DNA of 31,813 nucleotides from CAZDCZ01 sp964504155 (GTDB taxonomy: Bacteria > Bacteroidota > Bacteroidia > Bacteroidales > UBA12077), in NCBI GenBank assembly GCA_964504155.1, contig CAZDCZ010000034.1:1-31813 (forward strand), read 5' to 3'. The stretch's first letter is position 1. Each line of letters starts with the position of its first letter. A model generated the notes under the pieces. That model did not search any database, was not told the DNA's origin, and saw only the letters and a program-made list of their open reading frames with translations. This document shows positions 24,134 to 31,813 of this stretch, piece by piece. The position numbers and the translations under genes were made by a program.

Positions 24134-25447
24134 TTACTTGTCGTGGTCGTCGCAAACACAACGAAGCATTTCTTTATAAACACTTCCCCATCCTTTCCAA
24201 TTTCCATGATTACTGAGCGATTCGTTATGCCATAAACTTATAAAGGTTCCATTTACTTCTTTTATCTTATTTGCAATATTCTCGATATTACTTATAGCCT
24301 CATTCTCTGACAATTGCAGACTTCTATTTAATGTAGTATCCATAATCTGAAAAGGGAATATTTTCAATCCTGTTTCTTGTTCGTTCTCTAAATCGTAGAA
24401 ATTAAATGGTGTACAAGTTCCTGCTCTAAATCCCAGGTCGGTAGCGTAACCTAAGGTATAATCTTCCTTAATTCCATTTTTTATTAAATTTCTATATGTA
24501 TCGGGAAAAGATAATCGCAAAAAATGTTGGCGTGATTTAGTTATTTCTTTATTGGTTATTCTTCTAAGTCTATTAATCTCTTTACGTAATTTTCCTAAAA
24601 CATCGGCAGATTTATACGAAGGATGAATTCCTAATTGATATTTTTTCGACATATTTTTTATTAAAGTTTGAAATGGTTCTTTTCTTGCCGGAACATTTCT
24701 ATCGTATTTGCTAAAATTAGCAAGCAAGAAAAACCAAATTGGTTCTATCTTATATTTTTTGTTAATATGTTCAATATAATCGTAAGTATCGTATGGATCG
24801 TCTTTCAACATAAGAGCTCTATATCTTTCAAGTATTGCAGTAAAATCGAAGTCGATTAATGAACGTAAAGTTGCTCCTATTGTTCTGGCATTACCTTTAT
24901 ACAAATATGCATAAGCGTTATCAACATCAATTGTTGAGATATAATTAAATTTTCGTTTTACTATATTAAAATCGGGATATAGTTTTTTTAATATCTCGGC
25001 TAAAGAAAACACCCATTGATCAACTATTGGCTCGTTAAGAAAATTATTTTTATATGCAATACTCTGTTTGGCTTCAAATCTACCATGATTGTCGCTTTTG
25101 AATGGCAAATATTCTTCGTAACGCGAAATTAAATAAAATATAGATGCAAAAATGTCAAATGGGATTTCAGACATTTCATCTGTTTGAAAAAATATTTTCG
25201 TATTATTCCAAACACTAACAAAAATATCGGGTTTACTAATTGATGTTTCGAATAATAAATTATTTGATTTTATAAATATTCCGTTATTAAGAGTTGAATT
25301 TGAATAATTTATTTTGGAGAGTTTATAATTATTATATTCATCAGTGTTATTTGTAATTCTAAAATTTATTCCTAGAATATTGTTAAACATGAATTTACAA
25401 ACATACTCTAATCGAGCAGATGTTATTTTTGAGTATATTAAAAGCAA
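24134..25447 (-). CDS. Polysaccharide deacetylase-family protein
   Basis: 437 aa. An N-terminal domain of about 160 residues (with EIPFDIFASIFYLISRYEEY) precedes a NodB-like TIM-type barrel, an arrangement seen in Bacteroidota capsule and exopolysaccharide loci. Barrel motifs: TIDVDNAY (172-179; Asp174 and Asp176), GIHPSYKS (273-280; His275 ligand), RQHFLRLSFPDTYR, GFRAGTCTPFNFYD, and SLWHNES near the end. Together they suggest a metal-dependent deacetylase. No signal peptide, so probably cytoplasmic. It follows mutS2 by 43 bases and precedes the FemAB-like gene. Substrate unknown. Confidence 0.8.
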   Translation of the reverse strand: MLLIYSKITSARLEYVCKFMFNNILGINFRITNNTDEYNNYKLSKINYSNSTLNNGIFIKSNNLLFETSISKPDIFVSVWNNTKIFFQTDEMSEIPFDIFASIFYLISRYEEYLPFKSDNHGRFEAKQSIAYKNNFLNEPIVDQWVFSLAEILKKLYPDFNIVKRKFNYISTIDVDNAYAYLYKGNARTIGATLRSLIDFDFTAILERYRALMLKDDPYDTYDYIEHINKKYKIEPIWFFLLANFSKYDRNVPARKEPFQTLIKNMSKKYQLGIHPSYKSADVLGKLRKEINRLRRITNKEITKSRQHFLRLSFPDTYRNLIKNGIKEDYTLGYATDLGFRAGTCTPFNFYDLENEQETGLKIFPFQIMDTTLNRSLQLSENEAISNIENIANKIKEVNGTFISLWHNESLSNHGNWKGWGSVYKEMLRCVCDDHDK

Positions 25448-25490
25448 GTTATTATATCTATTTATGAATTATCAAATGTACAAAAAAATA

Positions 25491-27971
25491 TCAATTTTCA
25501 AATTCTACAATAGTAATTCCTGACCCTCCGAATTGAACTTGCTCATCTTTAAAGCCTTTCACCATATCAACAGTTTCTAAATATTCTCGTATTAATTGTC
25601 GTAAAATACCATCGCCTTTTCCGTGTAATATTTTGACTGTTGAGACATTAATAACAATAGCATCGTCGATAAAGTCTTTAACTTTTTGCAATGCTTCTTC
25701 GGCTCTTTTGCCTCTTACATCAATCTCGGGTTTAAAATTTATTCGTTTTTCACCAAAGTCCCAATTTTCAGAATAATTATTTTTTTCTTGCTTATTTAAT
25801 TGATTATATCGTGTATTACTGATTTTTTCAACTTTTTGTTTTTTTATTGTTGTTCTCATATTTCCGAAAGCAACGGTATAATTTTTATCATTTATTTCTA
25901 ATACTTCTCCAACAGAATTTTGCCCAATAATTATTACCTTATCGCCCATAGAGATTACTGTATCTATTTTTTTTGTTTTTTTTACAATTTCATTTTCATG
26001 AGAACTTTTCTTTCCCTTATTTTTTCTATTCTTAATCTTTTCTATTTTTTTCAGTACCTTCTCATCATCTATATCTTGCAGGTTTACCAATTTACTCTTT
26101 TCAATCTCTAGCTCTTTACGTAATGATTTTGTTTTTTCCTTATTTGCCTGATTATCTCTGATATCTTTTATTGTATTCTCTATTTTTTTATTTACTCCTA
26201 AAAGCAAATCATTAGCTTCTTCTTTAGCTTTTTTAATAATTTCTTTTCGTGTTTTGTTAGCCGAATCGAGTTCTGTTTTATAATTATCGACTAATTCGTC
26301 TAATCTTTTTTCTTCTTTTCTAATTTTTTCGCGTTTAGTAGCCCAATAACGCTTATCGCGAATAATATCTTTCAGGTTCTTATCGAAATCGATATGCTCT
26401 TTTCCTATTTTTGATGTAGCATTTTGTAGGATATTTTCCGGCAAACCAATTTTACGAGCTATTTCGAAAGCAAAAGAACTTCCAGGTTCACCAATAGACA
26501 ATTTGAATAGTGGATTAATTTTATCGGTATCGAAAAGCATTGCTCCGTTCTCTATTCCGTTTTCTGAAGAAGCAAAATGTTTAAGATTAGTGTAATGTGT
26601 TGTTATAACTCCTTTTGCATTTTTCTTATTTAAGCTATCGAGAATCGACTCAGCAATAGCACCACCAAGCATTGGTTCGGTTCCTGTTCCAAACTCATCG
26701 ATAAGTAAAAGAGTATTTTTGTCGGCATTCTTAATAAAATACTTCATATTATAAAGATGCGAACTATAAGTACTTAAGTCGTTTTCTATAGATTGGTCAT
26801 CGCCAATATCTATAAATAAATTTTTGAACAAGCCAATTTCTGAATTCTCAGACATTGAGACCAACATACCGCATTGAAACATATATTGTAACAATCCTAC
26901 AGTTTGCAAACACACAGATTTCCCACCGGCATTTGGTCCTGATATTAACAATATTCTTTGATTATTTGTATTTATCTGAATATCGAGAGGGACAACTTCT
27001 CTTTTCTCTTTTTTGAAACTATTATACAATAATGGGTGAACTGCTTTTTGCCAATTAAATGATGCTTGATTATTAAATATTGGTTTAATAGAGTTTAGTT
27101 TAATTGCTACTTTTGCTTTAGCTCTGATAAAATCGATAGTTCCTAAAAACCTGTAAGAATACAGCAAATCGTCGATGTATGGTCTTATATCATCGGTAAA
27201 TTCGGTAAGTATCTTAACAATTTCTCGACGCTCTGAATATGCTAACTCCTTTAATAGATTGTTTAGATCAACAATTTCTATAGGCTCAACATACGATGTT
27301 CGTCCAGTTGTCGATTCATCGACAACAATACCACTGATTTTTCGTTTATTCGACGAATCGACAGGAATAACCGAACGGCCTTCGCGCATAACTAACGACA
27401 CATCAGATGCAACAAAACCATCTTTCTGAGCTGCTTTTAAGATACTTTGCAATTGCTTATTTATACTTCTCTCTTTCGATCGAATCTCGCCCCTGATATT
27501 TTGTAATTCAGATGATGCATTATCTTTTATTCTTCCTTGTCCTGTAATTATTTTATCAATTCTTTCTAAAATAAACGAATGCACCTTAACTCCCGATACT
27601 ACATTTTGTAAATATGGATATTTATTATCTTCTTTTCTCGATTTAAAAAAACTAATTATTGCTTTTATAGTCTCTAAAGAACGTTTTACATTAAACAACT
27701 CATCGGTTTGAATAAATGTTCCTATAACGCTAATTCGTTTCAGACATTCGGTAGTATCGAAAAAGTGATTCACAGGAAAATTGTCTTCCATCAAGATTAT
27801 CTGACGAAATTCTTCAACTTGGTTTATTAAGTTATTAATAAATTTATATGAATCTGAGAATCTCATTTTATTAGCACTATGCTTACCCAAATTACATAAG
27901 CAATTGCCTTTAATCATTTCTCGAATCTTATCGAAACCTATCTTCTTCTCAAAACTTTCGGGATATAACAC
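25491..27971 (-). CDS. mutS2: Endonuclease MutS2
   Basis: 826 aa, near the standard length. N-terminal MutS core and clamp (1-310), ATPase with Walker A SGPNAGGKS (about 342-351) and Walker B LLLIDEFGTGTEP (about 420), a long coiled coil (about 520-640) rich in Lys/Glu, a KOW/SH3-like stretch (MGDKVIIIGQNSVGEVLEI), and a C-terminal Smr nuclease domain (about 745-826) with IDVRGKRAEEAL and HGKGDGILR. MutS2 suppresses homologous recombination and in Bacillus resolves collided ribosomes. First gene of a minus-strand run with two polysaccharide-type genes, probably by chance of position. Nothing missing. Confidence 0.95.
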   Translation of the reverse strand: MLYPESFEKKIGFDKIREMIKGNCLCNLGKHSANKMRFSDSYKFINNLINQVEEFRQIILMEDNFPVNHFFDTTECLKRISVIGTFIQTDELFNVKRSLETIKAIISFFKSRKEDNKYPYLQNVVSGVKVHSFILERIDKIITGQGRIKDNASSELQNIRGEIRSKERSINKQLQSILKAAQKDGFVASDVSLVMREGRSVIPVDSSNKRKISGIVVDESTTGRTSYVEPIEIVDLNNLLKELAYSERREIVKILTEFTDDIRPYIDDLLYSYRFLGTIDFIRAKAKVAIKLNSIKPIFNNQASFNWQKAVHPLLYNSFKKEKREVVPLDIQINTNNQRILLISGPNAGGKSVCLQTVGLLQYMFQCGMLVSMSENSEIGLFKNLFIDIGDDQSIENDLSTYSSHLYNMKYFIKNADKNTLLLIDEFGTGTEPMLGGAIAESILDSLNKKNAKGVITTHYTNLKHFASSENGIENGAMLFDTDKINPLFKLSIGEPGSSFAFEIARKIGLPENILQNATSKIGKEHIDFDKNLKDIIRDKRYWATKREKIRKEEKRLDELVDNYKTELDSANKTRKEIIKKAKEEANDLLLGVNKKIENTIKDIRDNQANKEKTKSLRKELEIEKSKLVNLQDIDDEKVLKKIEKIKNRKNKGKKSSHENEIVKKTKKIDTVISMGDKVIIIGQNSVGEVLEINDKNYTVAFGNMRTTIKKQKVEKISNTRYNQLNKQEKNNYSENWDFGEKRINFKPEIDVRGKRAEEALQKVKDFIDDAIVINVSTVKILHGKGDGILRQLIREYLETVDMVKGFKDEQVQFGGSGITIVEFEN

Positions 27972-28297
27972 TCTTGGTTTATTATTTATTATTTATTATT
28001 TGATGCTGTAAAATTAACATTTTAAGCCGGAAAATTATGTAAGGCATGAGCTAAAGGTTCTCAAATTTTCTACGATTAAGTAATACCAACAATTTGGGTA
28101 TTTCATTAACTTCAAATTTGGGTAATACTAAATCAGAATTTTTATCTTTGCTTCTCACTATTCATAGTCCATTCACACAATTTATTTCGTTTTAGCACGA
28201 ATAAAGCGGGTTAACTTCAATTTATGAATATTAAAATATATCTTGACTAATTAAATTATGTTTTGTAACTTGGAATTATGACCTTAAAATTTGAAAT
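27972..28297. other. Intergenic region between mutS2 and the membrane-protein gene
   Basis: 326 bases with no gene of note. It holds a repeated AATTTGGGTA (28091-28100 and 28115-28124) and the promoter listed separately. The mutS2 promoter was not recognised. Confidence 0.45.
28117..28150 (+). promoter_or_regulatory. Candidate promoter of the TTG-started membrane gene
   Basis: TTTG (28117-28120) and TATCTTTG (28143-28150) with a 22-base spacer fit the Bacteroidota -33/-7 pattern. They lie 147 bases ahead of the TTG start at 28298. Confidence 0.4.
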
Positions 28298-28301
28298 TTG
28301 A
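28278..28301 (+). CDS. Seven-codon leader frame overlapping a TTG start
   Basis: ATG at 28278 opens MTLKFEI and its TGA (28299-28301) overlaps the TTG start codon (28298-28300) of the following membrane-protein gene, giving the arrangement TTGA. The geometry allows translational coupling: ribosomes ending here could restart at the weak TTG. Could be chance. Confidence 0.25.
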   Translation: MTLKFEI

Positions 28302-29026
28302 AAAACAGAACTTTACTTTGGGTAACAATTTTTGCCATAACAATGGGGATATTTGAAGGTGCGGTTGTTGTATATTTACGTGCATTATACTATCCATTAG
28401 GGTTCGCTTTCCCGTTAAATGCAATTGATAACCCAATTGCCATTACCGAATTAATTCGCGAATTTGTCTCTCTTATAATGCTTCTGTCTGTTGGAATACT
28501 TGCCGGGAAAAATTTTTCGCAACGATTTGCTATGTTTATTTATTCTTTTGCTGTGTGGGATATTGTTTATTATATTTTTCTAAAATTAATATTAAATTGG
28601 CCTGAATCGTTTTTTACTTGGGATTTACTTTTTCTGCTTCCTGTAACTTGGACAGGTCCGGTAATTAGTCCGATAATAATTTCTCTCATAATGATTACTC
28701 TTGCTTTGGTAATTAATAAATATAATATTAGAAAAACCATTAATGTTGTAATAAATAAACAAGAATGGATATTATTAATTAGTGGGGCATTTGTTGTATT
28801 CGTTTCGTTTATTTGGGATTATTCAAAATACCTTATTTATAATATTAAATTCAGCGAAATAAAATCGAGATCCTTATCTGATAAATTATTCGACTTATCG
28901 ATTAAATATATTCCCACAAAATTTAACTGGTCTATATTTTTTATTGGTGTAATTATTATTCTTTTCGCAATATGGAAATTACACAAAAGAAATAAACAAT
29001 TAGAATCTGCTAATGCAAATTTATAA
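28298..29026 (+). CDS. Multi-pass membrane protein of unknown function
   Basis: 242 aa, TTG start (MKNRTLLWVTIFAITMGIFE). An in-frame TGA at 28292-28294 forbids a longer product and starting at a later ATG (28343) would cut the first membrane span. About six hydrophobic spans; conserved-looking features are MGIFEGAVVVYLRALYYPLG near the start and WDLLFLLPVTWTGPVISPII in the middle. No enzyme motif recognised. It appears to be transcribed alone, with an upstream promoter and a strong terminator after its end. Role unknown. Confidence 0.7.
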   Translation: MKNRTLLWVTIFAITMGIFEGAVVVYLRALYYPLGFAFPLNAIDNPIAITELIREFVSLIMLLSVGILAGKNFSQRFAMFIYSFAVWDIVYYIFLKLILNWPESFFTWDLLFLLPVTWTGPVISPIIISLIMITLALVINKYNIRKTINVVINKQEWILLISGAFVVFVSFIWDYSKYLIYNIKFSEIKSRSLSDKLFDLSIKYIPTKFNWSIFFIGVIIILFAIWKLHKRNKQLESANANL

Positions 29027-29072
29027 TTAGGAGTAATCAGAAGAATTTATTAATTAATAATCGATATACACA

Positions 29073-29109
29073 ATAATGGCTTCAAACTTTAATTGTTTGA
29101 AGCCATTAT
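29073..29109. terminator. Bidirectional terminator, 15-bp perfect stem
   Basis: ATAATGGCTTCAAAC (29073-29087) pairs fully with GTTTGAAGCCATTAT (29095-29109), loop of 7. It lies between the converging membrane-protein and oligopeptidase genes and can end both transcripts. Confidence 0.85.
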
Positions 29110-29131
29110 AATTTTATCAAATAAATATATT

Positions 29132-31243
29132 TTATTTTTTTATTCCTAATTGCTGAAACATAAATGCATATTCCATTGCATATTCTTTAAGTGGTTCGAA
29201 ACGTCCCGATGCTCCACCATGTCCGGTATCCATATTAATATATAATAACAACACATTATTATCGGTTTTCATATCGCGAAGTTTAGCTACCCATTTAGCA
29301 GGTTCCCAATATTGCACTTGCGAATCGTGCAAACCTGTAGTTACCAACATTGCCGGATAATCTTGTTTTTTTACATTGTCGTAAGGAGAATACGACAACA
29401 TATAATCGTAATATTCTTTTTCTTTCGGATTTCCCCACTCATCGAATTCTCCGGTAGTTAAAGGAATACTCTCGTCGAGCATAGTTGTAACTACGTCGAC
29501 AAAAGGAACTTGAGCAATAATTCCTTTATACAATTCGGGTTTCATATTTGCAATAGCACCCATTAACAAACCTCCGGCACTACCACCCATAGCAAACAAT
29601 TTTTTGTTCGATGTATATTTCTCATCAATTAAATATTGGGCACATGTATTAAAATCGGTAAAAGTATTTTTCTTCTTCAACAATTTCCCGTCTTCGTACC
29701 AAGGACGTCCTAAATATTCGCCACCACGAATATGGGCAAGAACATACACAAATCCCCTATCGAGCAAACTTAAGCGCACCGAACTAAAGTAAGGATCCAT
29801 AGTTGCTCCATACGAGCCATAGCCATAAATTAAGGTAGGATTAGTACCATTTAATTTAATTCCTTTTCTATATACAATAGACATTGGCACCATTGTTCCA
29901 TCATCGGCTGTAGCAAATAATCTTTTCGATTCGTAATTCTCTGGATTAAAATCGCCTATAACTTCTTGTTGTTTCTTAAGAGTCTTCACTTTTGTATTCA
30001 TATTATAATCGAAAGTAGAAGACGGAGTGGTTAATGATGTGTATCCAAAACGCAATTCTTCGGTATCGAATTCAGGATTTGTCGATACGTACGCCATATA
30101 TGTTTCTTCTTCGAAATTGATATAATACTCTGAGTTATCGCTCCATTTTATTACTCGCAAATTAGTAAGTCCATTTTCACGTTCTTCGACAACAAAATAT
30201 TTTTTAAATACTTCGATATCTTGCAACAATACATTTTTACGATGAGCAATAACTTCTATCCAATTTTCTTTAGTTGTTTTATCAACAGGAGTTTTCATTA
30301 ATCGGAAATTCTTGGCATCGAGATTTGTAACTATATAAAAATAATCACCAAAATGCGAAACAGAATATTCTAAATCCTTTTCTCTTGGTTGAATAATTTT
30401 AAATTTCCCAGTGGGATTATTAGCATCGAGAAACTGATATTCGGTAGAAAGAGTACTATACGAAACAATCATAAGATATTTCCCCGACTTAGTTTTATAT
30501 ACATCGGTTCCAAAAGTTTCGTCTTTCTCGTTATAAACAAGTTTGTCGTCTGATGTTGTATCTCCAAGCTTATGTTTATAAATTTTATCTTCGCGTAATG
30601 TTACTGTATCTTTTTTAGCATAAAAAATAGTTGCATTATCGTTAGCCCAAACACCACTACCCGATGTATTTTTAATTGCATCGCTATATATTTCGCCTGT
30701 TTCCAGATTCTTTATATGCAAAGTGTATTTTCTTCTACTAATTGTATCGACACCAAATACAACAAGTTTATTATCGGGACTTATACTAAATCCCCCAAGT
30801 TGATAATAAGCATGACCTTCTGCCATATTATTAACATTCAAAATTATCTCTTCATTATTATCGAGATTCTCCTTTTTCCTACAATAAATAGGATATTCTT
30901 TCCCTTCTTCGTAACGAGTATAATAATAATATCCGTTTTTCTTATATGGTACCGATTCGTCTGTTTCTTTAATTCTCGATTTCATTTCTTGGAACAAATC
31001 TTCCTGAAACTTCTCGGTAGGTTTAAGTATAGCCTTTGTATATTTATTTTCTTCTTCGAGATAATTTATTACTTCCTTATTATCTCTATTATTTAACCAA
31101 TAATAATTATCGATTCTAGTATCTCCATGCATAACAAGTTTTTTAGGAACTTGTTTAACATCTGGTTGTTGAACATTGCTACAAGCTACGCTCCCTATTA
31201 TTTCTATTGCCATAATGATTAATAACTTTTTATTTATCTTCAT
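29132..31243 (-). CDS. ptrB: Oligopeptidase B-like S9A serine peptidase, lipoprotein
   Basis: 703 aa. N-terminal signal with a lipobox-like GSVAC (Cys21), so probably a membrane-anchored periplasmic lipoprotein. Residues 30-400 form the beta-propeller of prolyl oligopeptidase family proteins; the alpha/beta-hydrolase domain holds the triad Ser555 (GGSAGG), Asp640 (LHDSQV) and His675 (DTGHGG), with oxyanion site GYGSYG and AHIRGGEYLGRPWYEDGK. In oligopeptidase B the enzyme cuts after Lys/Arg in short peptides; whether this one has that preference or prolyl specificity is not certain. The classical E. coli enzyme is cytoplasmic, so the lipoprotein signal is a difference. Monocistronic, divergent from the PspC gene. 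Confidence 0.9.
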   Translation of the reverse strand: MKINKKLLIIMAIEIIGSVACSNVQQPDVKQVPKKLVMHGDTRIDNYYWLNNRDNKEVINYLEEENKYTKAILKPTEKFQEDLFQEMKSRIKETDESVPYKKNGYYYYTRYEEGKEYPIYCRKKENLDNNEEIILNVNNMAEGHAYYQLGGFSISPDNKLVVFGVDTISRRKYTLHIKNLETGEIYSDAIKNTSGSGVWANDNATIFYAKKDTVTLREDKIYKHKLGDTTSDDKLVYNEKDETFGTDVYKTKSGKYLMIVSYSTLSTEYQFLDANNPTGKFKIIQPREKDLEYSVSHFGDYFYIVTNLDAKNFRLMKTPVDKTTKENWIEVIAHRKNVLLQDIEVFKKYFVVEERENGLTNLRVIKWSDNSEYYINFEEETYMAYVSTNPEFDTEELRFGYTSLTTPSSTFDYNMNTKVKTLKKQQEVIGDFNPENYESKRLFATADDGTMVPMSIVYRKGIKLNGTNPTLIYGYGSYGATMDPYFSSVRLSLLDRGFVYVLAHIRGGEYLGRPWYEDGKLLKKKNTFTDFNTCAQYLIDEKYTSNKKLFAMGGSAGGLLMGAIANMKPELYKGIIAQVPFVDVVTTMLDESIPLTTGEFDEWGNPKEKEYYDYMLSYSPYDNVKKQDYPAMLVTTGLHDSQVQYWEPAKWVAKLRDMKTDNNVLLLYINMDTGHGGASGRFEPLKEYAMEYAFMFQQLGIKK

Positions 31244-31256
31244 AACTATTTTTTTT

Positions 31257-31277
31257 TATTTTTGTAATGCAAAAGTA
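31257..31277. promoter_or_regulatory. Divergent -7 boxes between the oligopeptidase and PspC genes
   Basis: TATTTTTG (31257-31264, plus) points to the PspC gene, 53 bases before its ATG; TACTTTTG (minus, 31277-31270) points to the oligopeptidase, 26 bases before its start. The boxes are 5 bases apart, so the two promoters may compete for polymerase. Confidence 0.45.
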
Positions 31278-31317
31278 TTATTAATTTTCTAAATTTTCTA
31301 CAACTAAATTATAAAAT

Positions 31318-31524
31318 ATGCATTCTCGGAAAAAACTACACAGGTCACACAATCAGGTAATAGCAGGAGTTTGTGCAGGAATTGCCGAATATTTAGGTTG
31401 GGATATTGGTTTAGTAAGATTATTATATTTATTAATCTCGATATTTAGTACAGGTTTTCCAGGCACATTAATTTATATTATTTTGTGGATTATTATGCCC
31501 TTGCCACATAGAAATTTCTATTAA
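31318..31524 (+). CDS. PspC-domain membrane peptide
   Basis: 68 aa. PspC domain: RSHNQVIAGVCAGIAEYLGW, then DIGLVRLLYLLISIFSTGFPGT and LIYIILWIIMPLP, i.e. a short amphipathic start and one hydrophobic hairpin or span. Stand-alone short PspC proteins are common in Bacteroidota. PspC in enterobacteria is a membrane-stress sensor that controls psp genes; a stand-alone PspC here may have a related membrane role. Its TAA overlaps that of the next, convergent gene by three bases. Confidence 0.88.
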   Translation: MHSRKKLHRSHNQVIAGVCAGIAEYLGWDIGLVRLLYLLISIFSTGFPGTLIYIILWIIMPLPHRNFY

Positions 31525-31813
31525 GCTGAGTTCGATGTAAGCTTTGTCCACACAAGTGTTTTCCAAAAAAATAATTTTGAAGCTACTACTTCTATTTCGT
31601 TTTTTCTAATTTCAGTAACTTTTAATTCAAGATTAATTCCTTTATCGGGTCCATATATATTCCCATTTATCCATTCATTTTCTTCTTTATCGTAATTAAG
31701 ATTTCTTATTATTACCATTCCTATTAAAGGATTATCTCTTTTCGACAAATCAGGATTTTTTATATCTTTTTTCTGTCCGTTTTTATAAGTATTTAAAGCA
31801 ATAATTTTACCGA
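31521..31813 (-). CDS. DUF2147-like protein, 5' end beyond the window
   Basis: The open frame runs unbroken from the window edge to the TAA at 31523-31521, so the start lies outside. The visible part (about 97 residues) begins GKIIALNTYKNGQKKDIKNP and has GMVIIRNLNYDKEENEWING, NIYGPDKGINLELKVTEIR, and FWKTLVWTKL near the end. The layout (W-x-G-G-x-I-x-D-P-x-x-G form, ending Trp-Thr/Arg-Lys) fits DUF2147 (calycin-like), typically a small secreted or membrane-facing protein. Signal peptide not visible. The last residues TSNSA lie beyond the expected end of the domain. Confidence 0.75.
   Translation of the reverse strand, partial: GKIIALNTYKNGQKKDIKNPDLSKRDNPLIGMVIIRNLNYDKEENEWINGNIYGPDKGINLELKVTEIRKNEIEVVASKLFFWKTLVWTKLTSNSA

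Noticed and set aside
31521..31560. GAGTTCGATGTAAGC near the end of the DUF2147-like gene resembles the inner part of the 12090-12211 palindrome (GAGTTCGATATAAGG)
   Set aside because: Only about 15 bases match, with no palindrome around them; the likeness is within what AT-rich sequence of this length can give.
1..31813. CRISPR array, rRNA, tRNA, integron attC or prophage
   Set aside because: No regularly spaced repeats, no tRNA or rRNA sequence, no integrase and no phage structural gene were seen. The REP- and MITE-like elements are present only in two copies each and have no transposase here.

Overview
The window is about 31.8 kb of AT-rich DNA (roughly 70% A+T by eye) from a member of the Bacteroidota, probably of the order Bacteroidales/Marinilabiliales. 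Four things point there: a 286-aa RpoD without region 1.1, several -7 boxes of the Bacteroidota type TAnnTTTG, weak Shine-Dalgarno sites, and the content of the genes (MutS2, S9 oligopeptidase lipoprotein, an outer-membrane barrel paired with a giant TPR protein). No rRNA, tRNA or CRISPR was seen.

Left part (1-4900), accessory DNA. On the minus strand a compact locus reads: HTH regulator (1484-1807), two tandem small peptides with double-glycine leaders (1170-1349 and 984-1142), a 47-aa membrane peptide (780-923), and a CPBP-family membrane protein split by an in-frame TAG (28-753). It looks like a class IIb (two-peptide) bacteriocin or peptide-signal cassette whose presumed immunity or processing gene is damaged; no dedicated exporter lies in the window. 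It is followed by palindrome-rich spacer, a REP-like 113-bp element, an intact Fic AMP-transferase gene, then a graveyard of plus-strand gene remnants, a second copy of the 113-bp element and a broken Fic fragment.

Middle part (4900-14300), mostly housekeeping: a lipoprotein of the endonuclease/exonuclease/phosphatase fold, uvrB, rpoD, a DegP/HtrA protease, dapF and gyrB. dapF is bracketed by two direct copies of a 162-164-bp MITE-like element, and a third, unrelated nested palindrome lies between dapF and gyrB.

Right part (14300-31813): a two-gene envelope operon (1044-aa TPR protein and 551-aa outer-membrane barrel), a SAM methyltransferase, ftsE, a polysaccharide flippase and a hexapeptide acyltransferase on the plus strand, then a minus-strand run of mutS2, a polysaccharide deacetylase and a FemAB/GNAT-like protein. 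These surface-polysaccharide genes are few and have no glycosyltransferase beside them. The end carries a multi-pass membrane protein with a TTG start, an oligopeptidase B-like lipoprotein, a PspC-domain peptide and the C-terminal part of a DUF2147-like protein that runs off the window.
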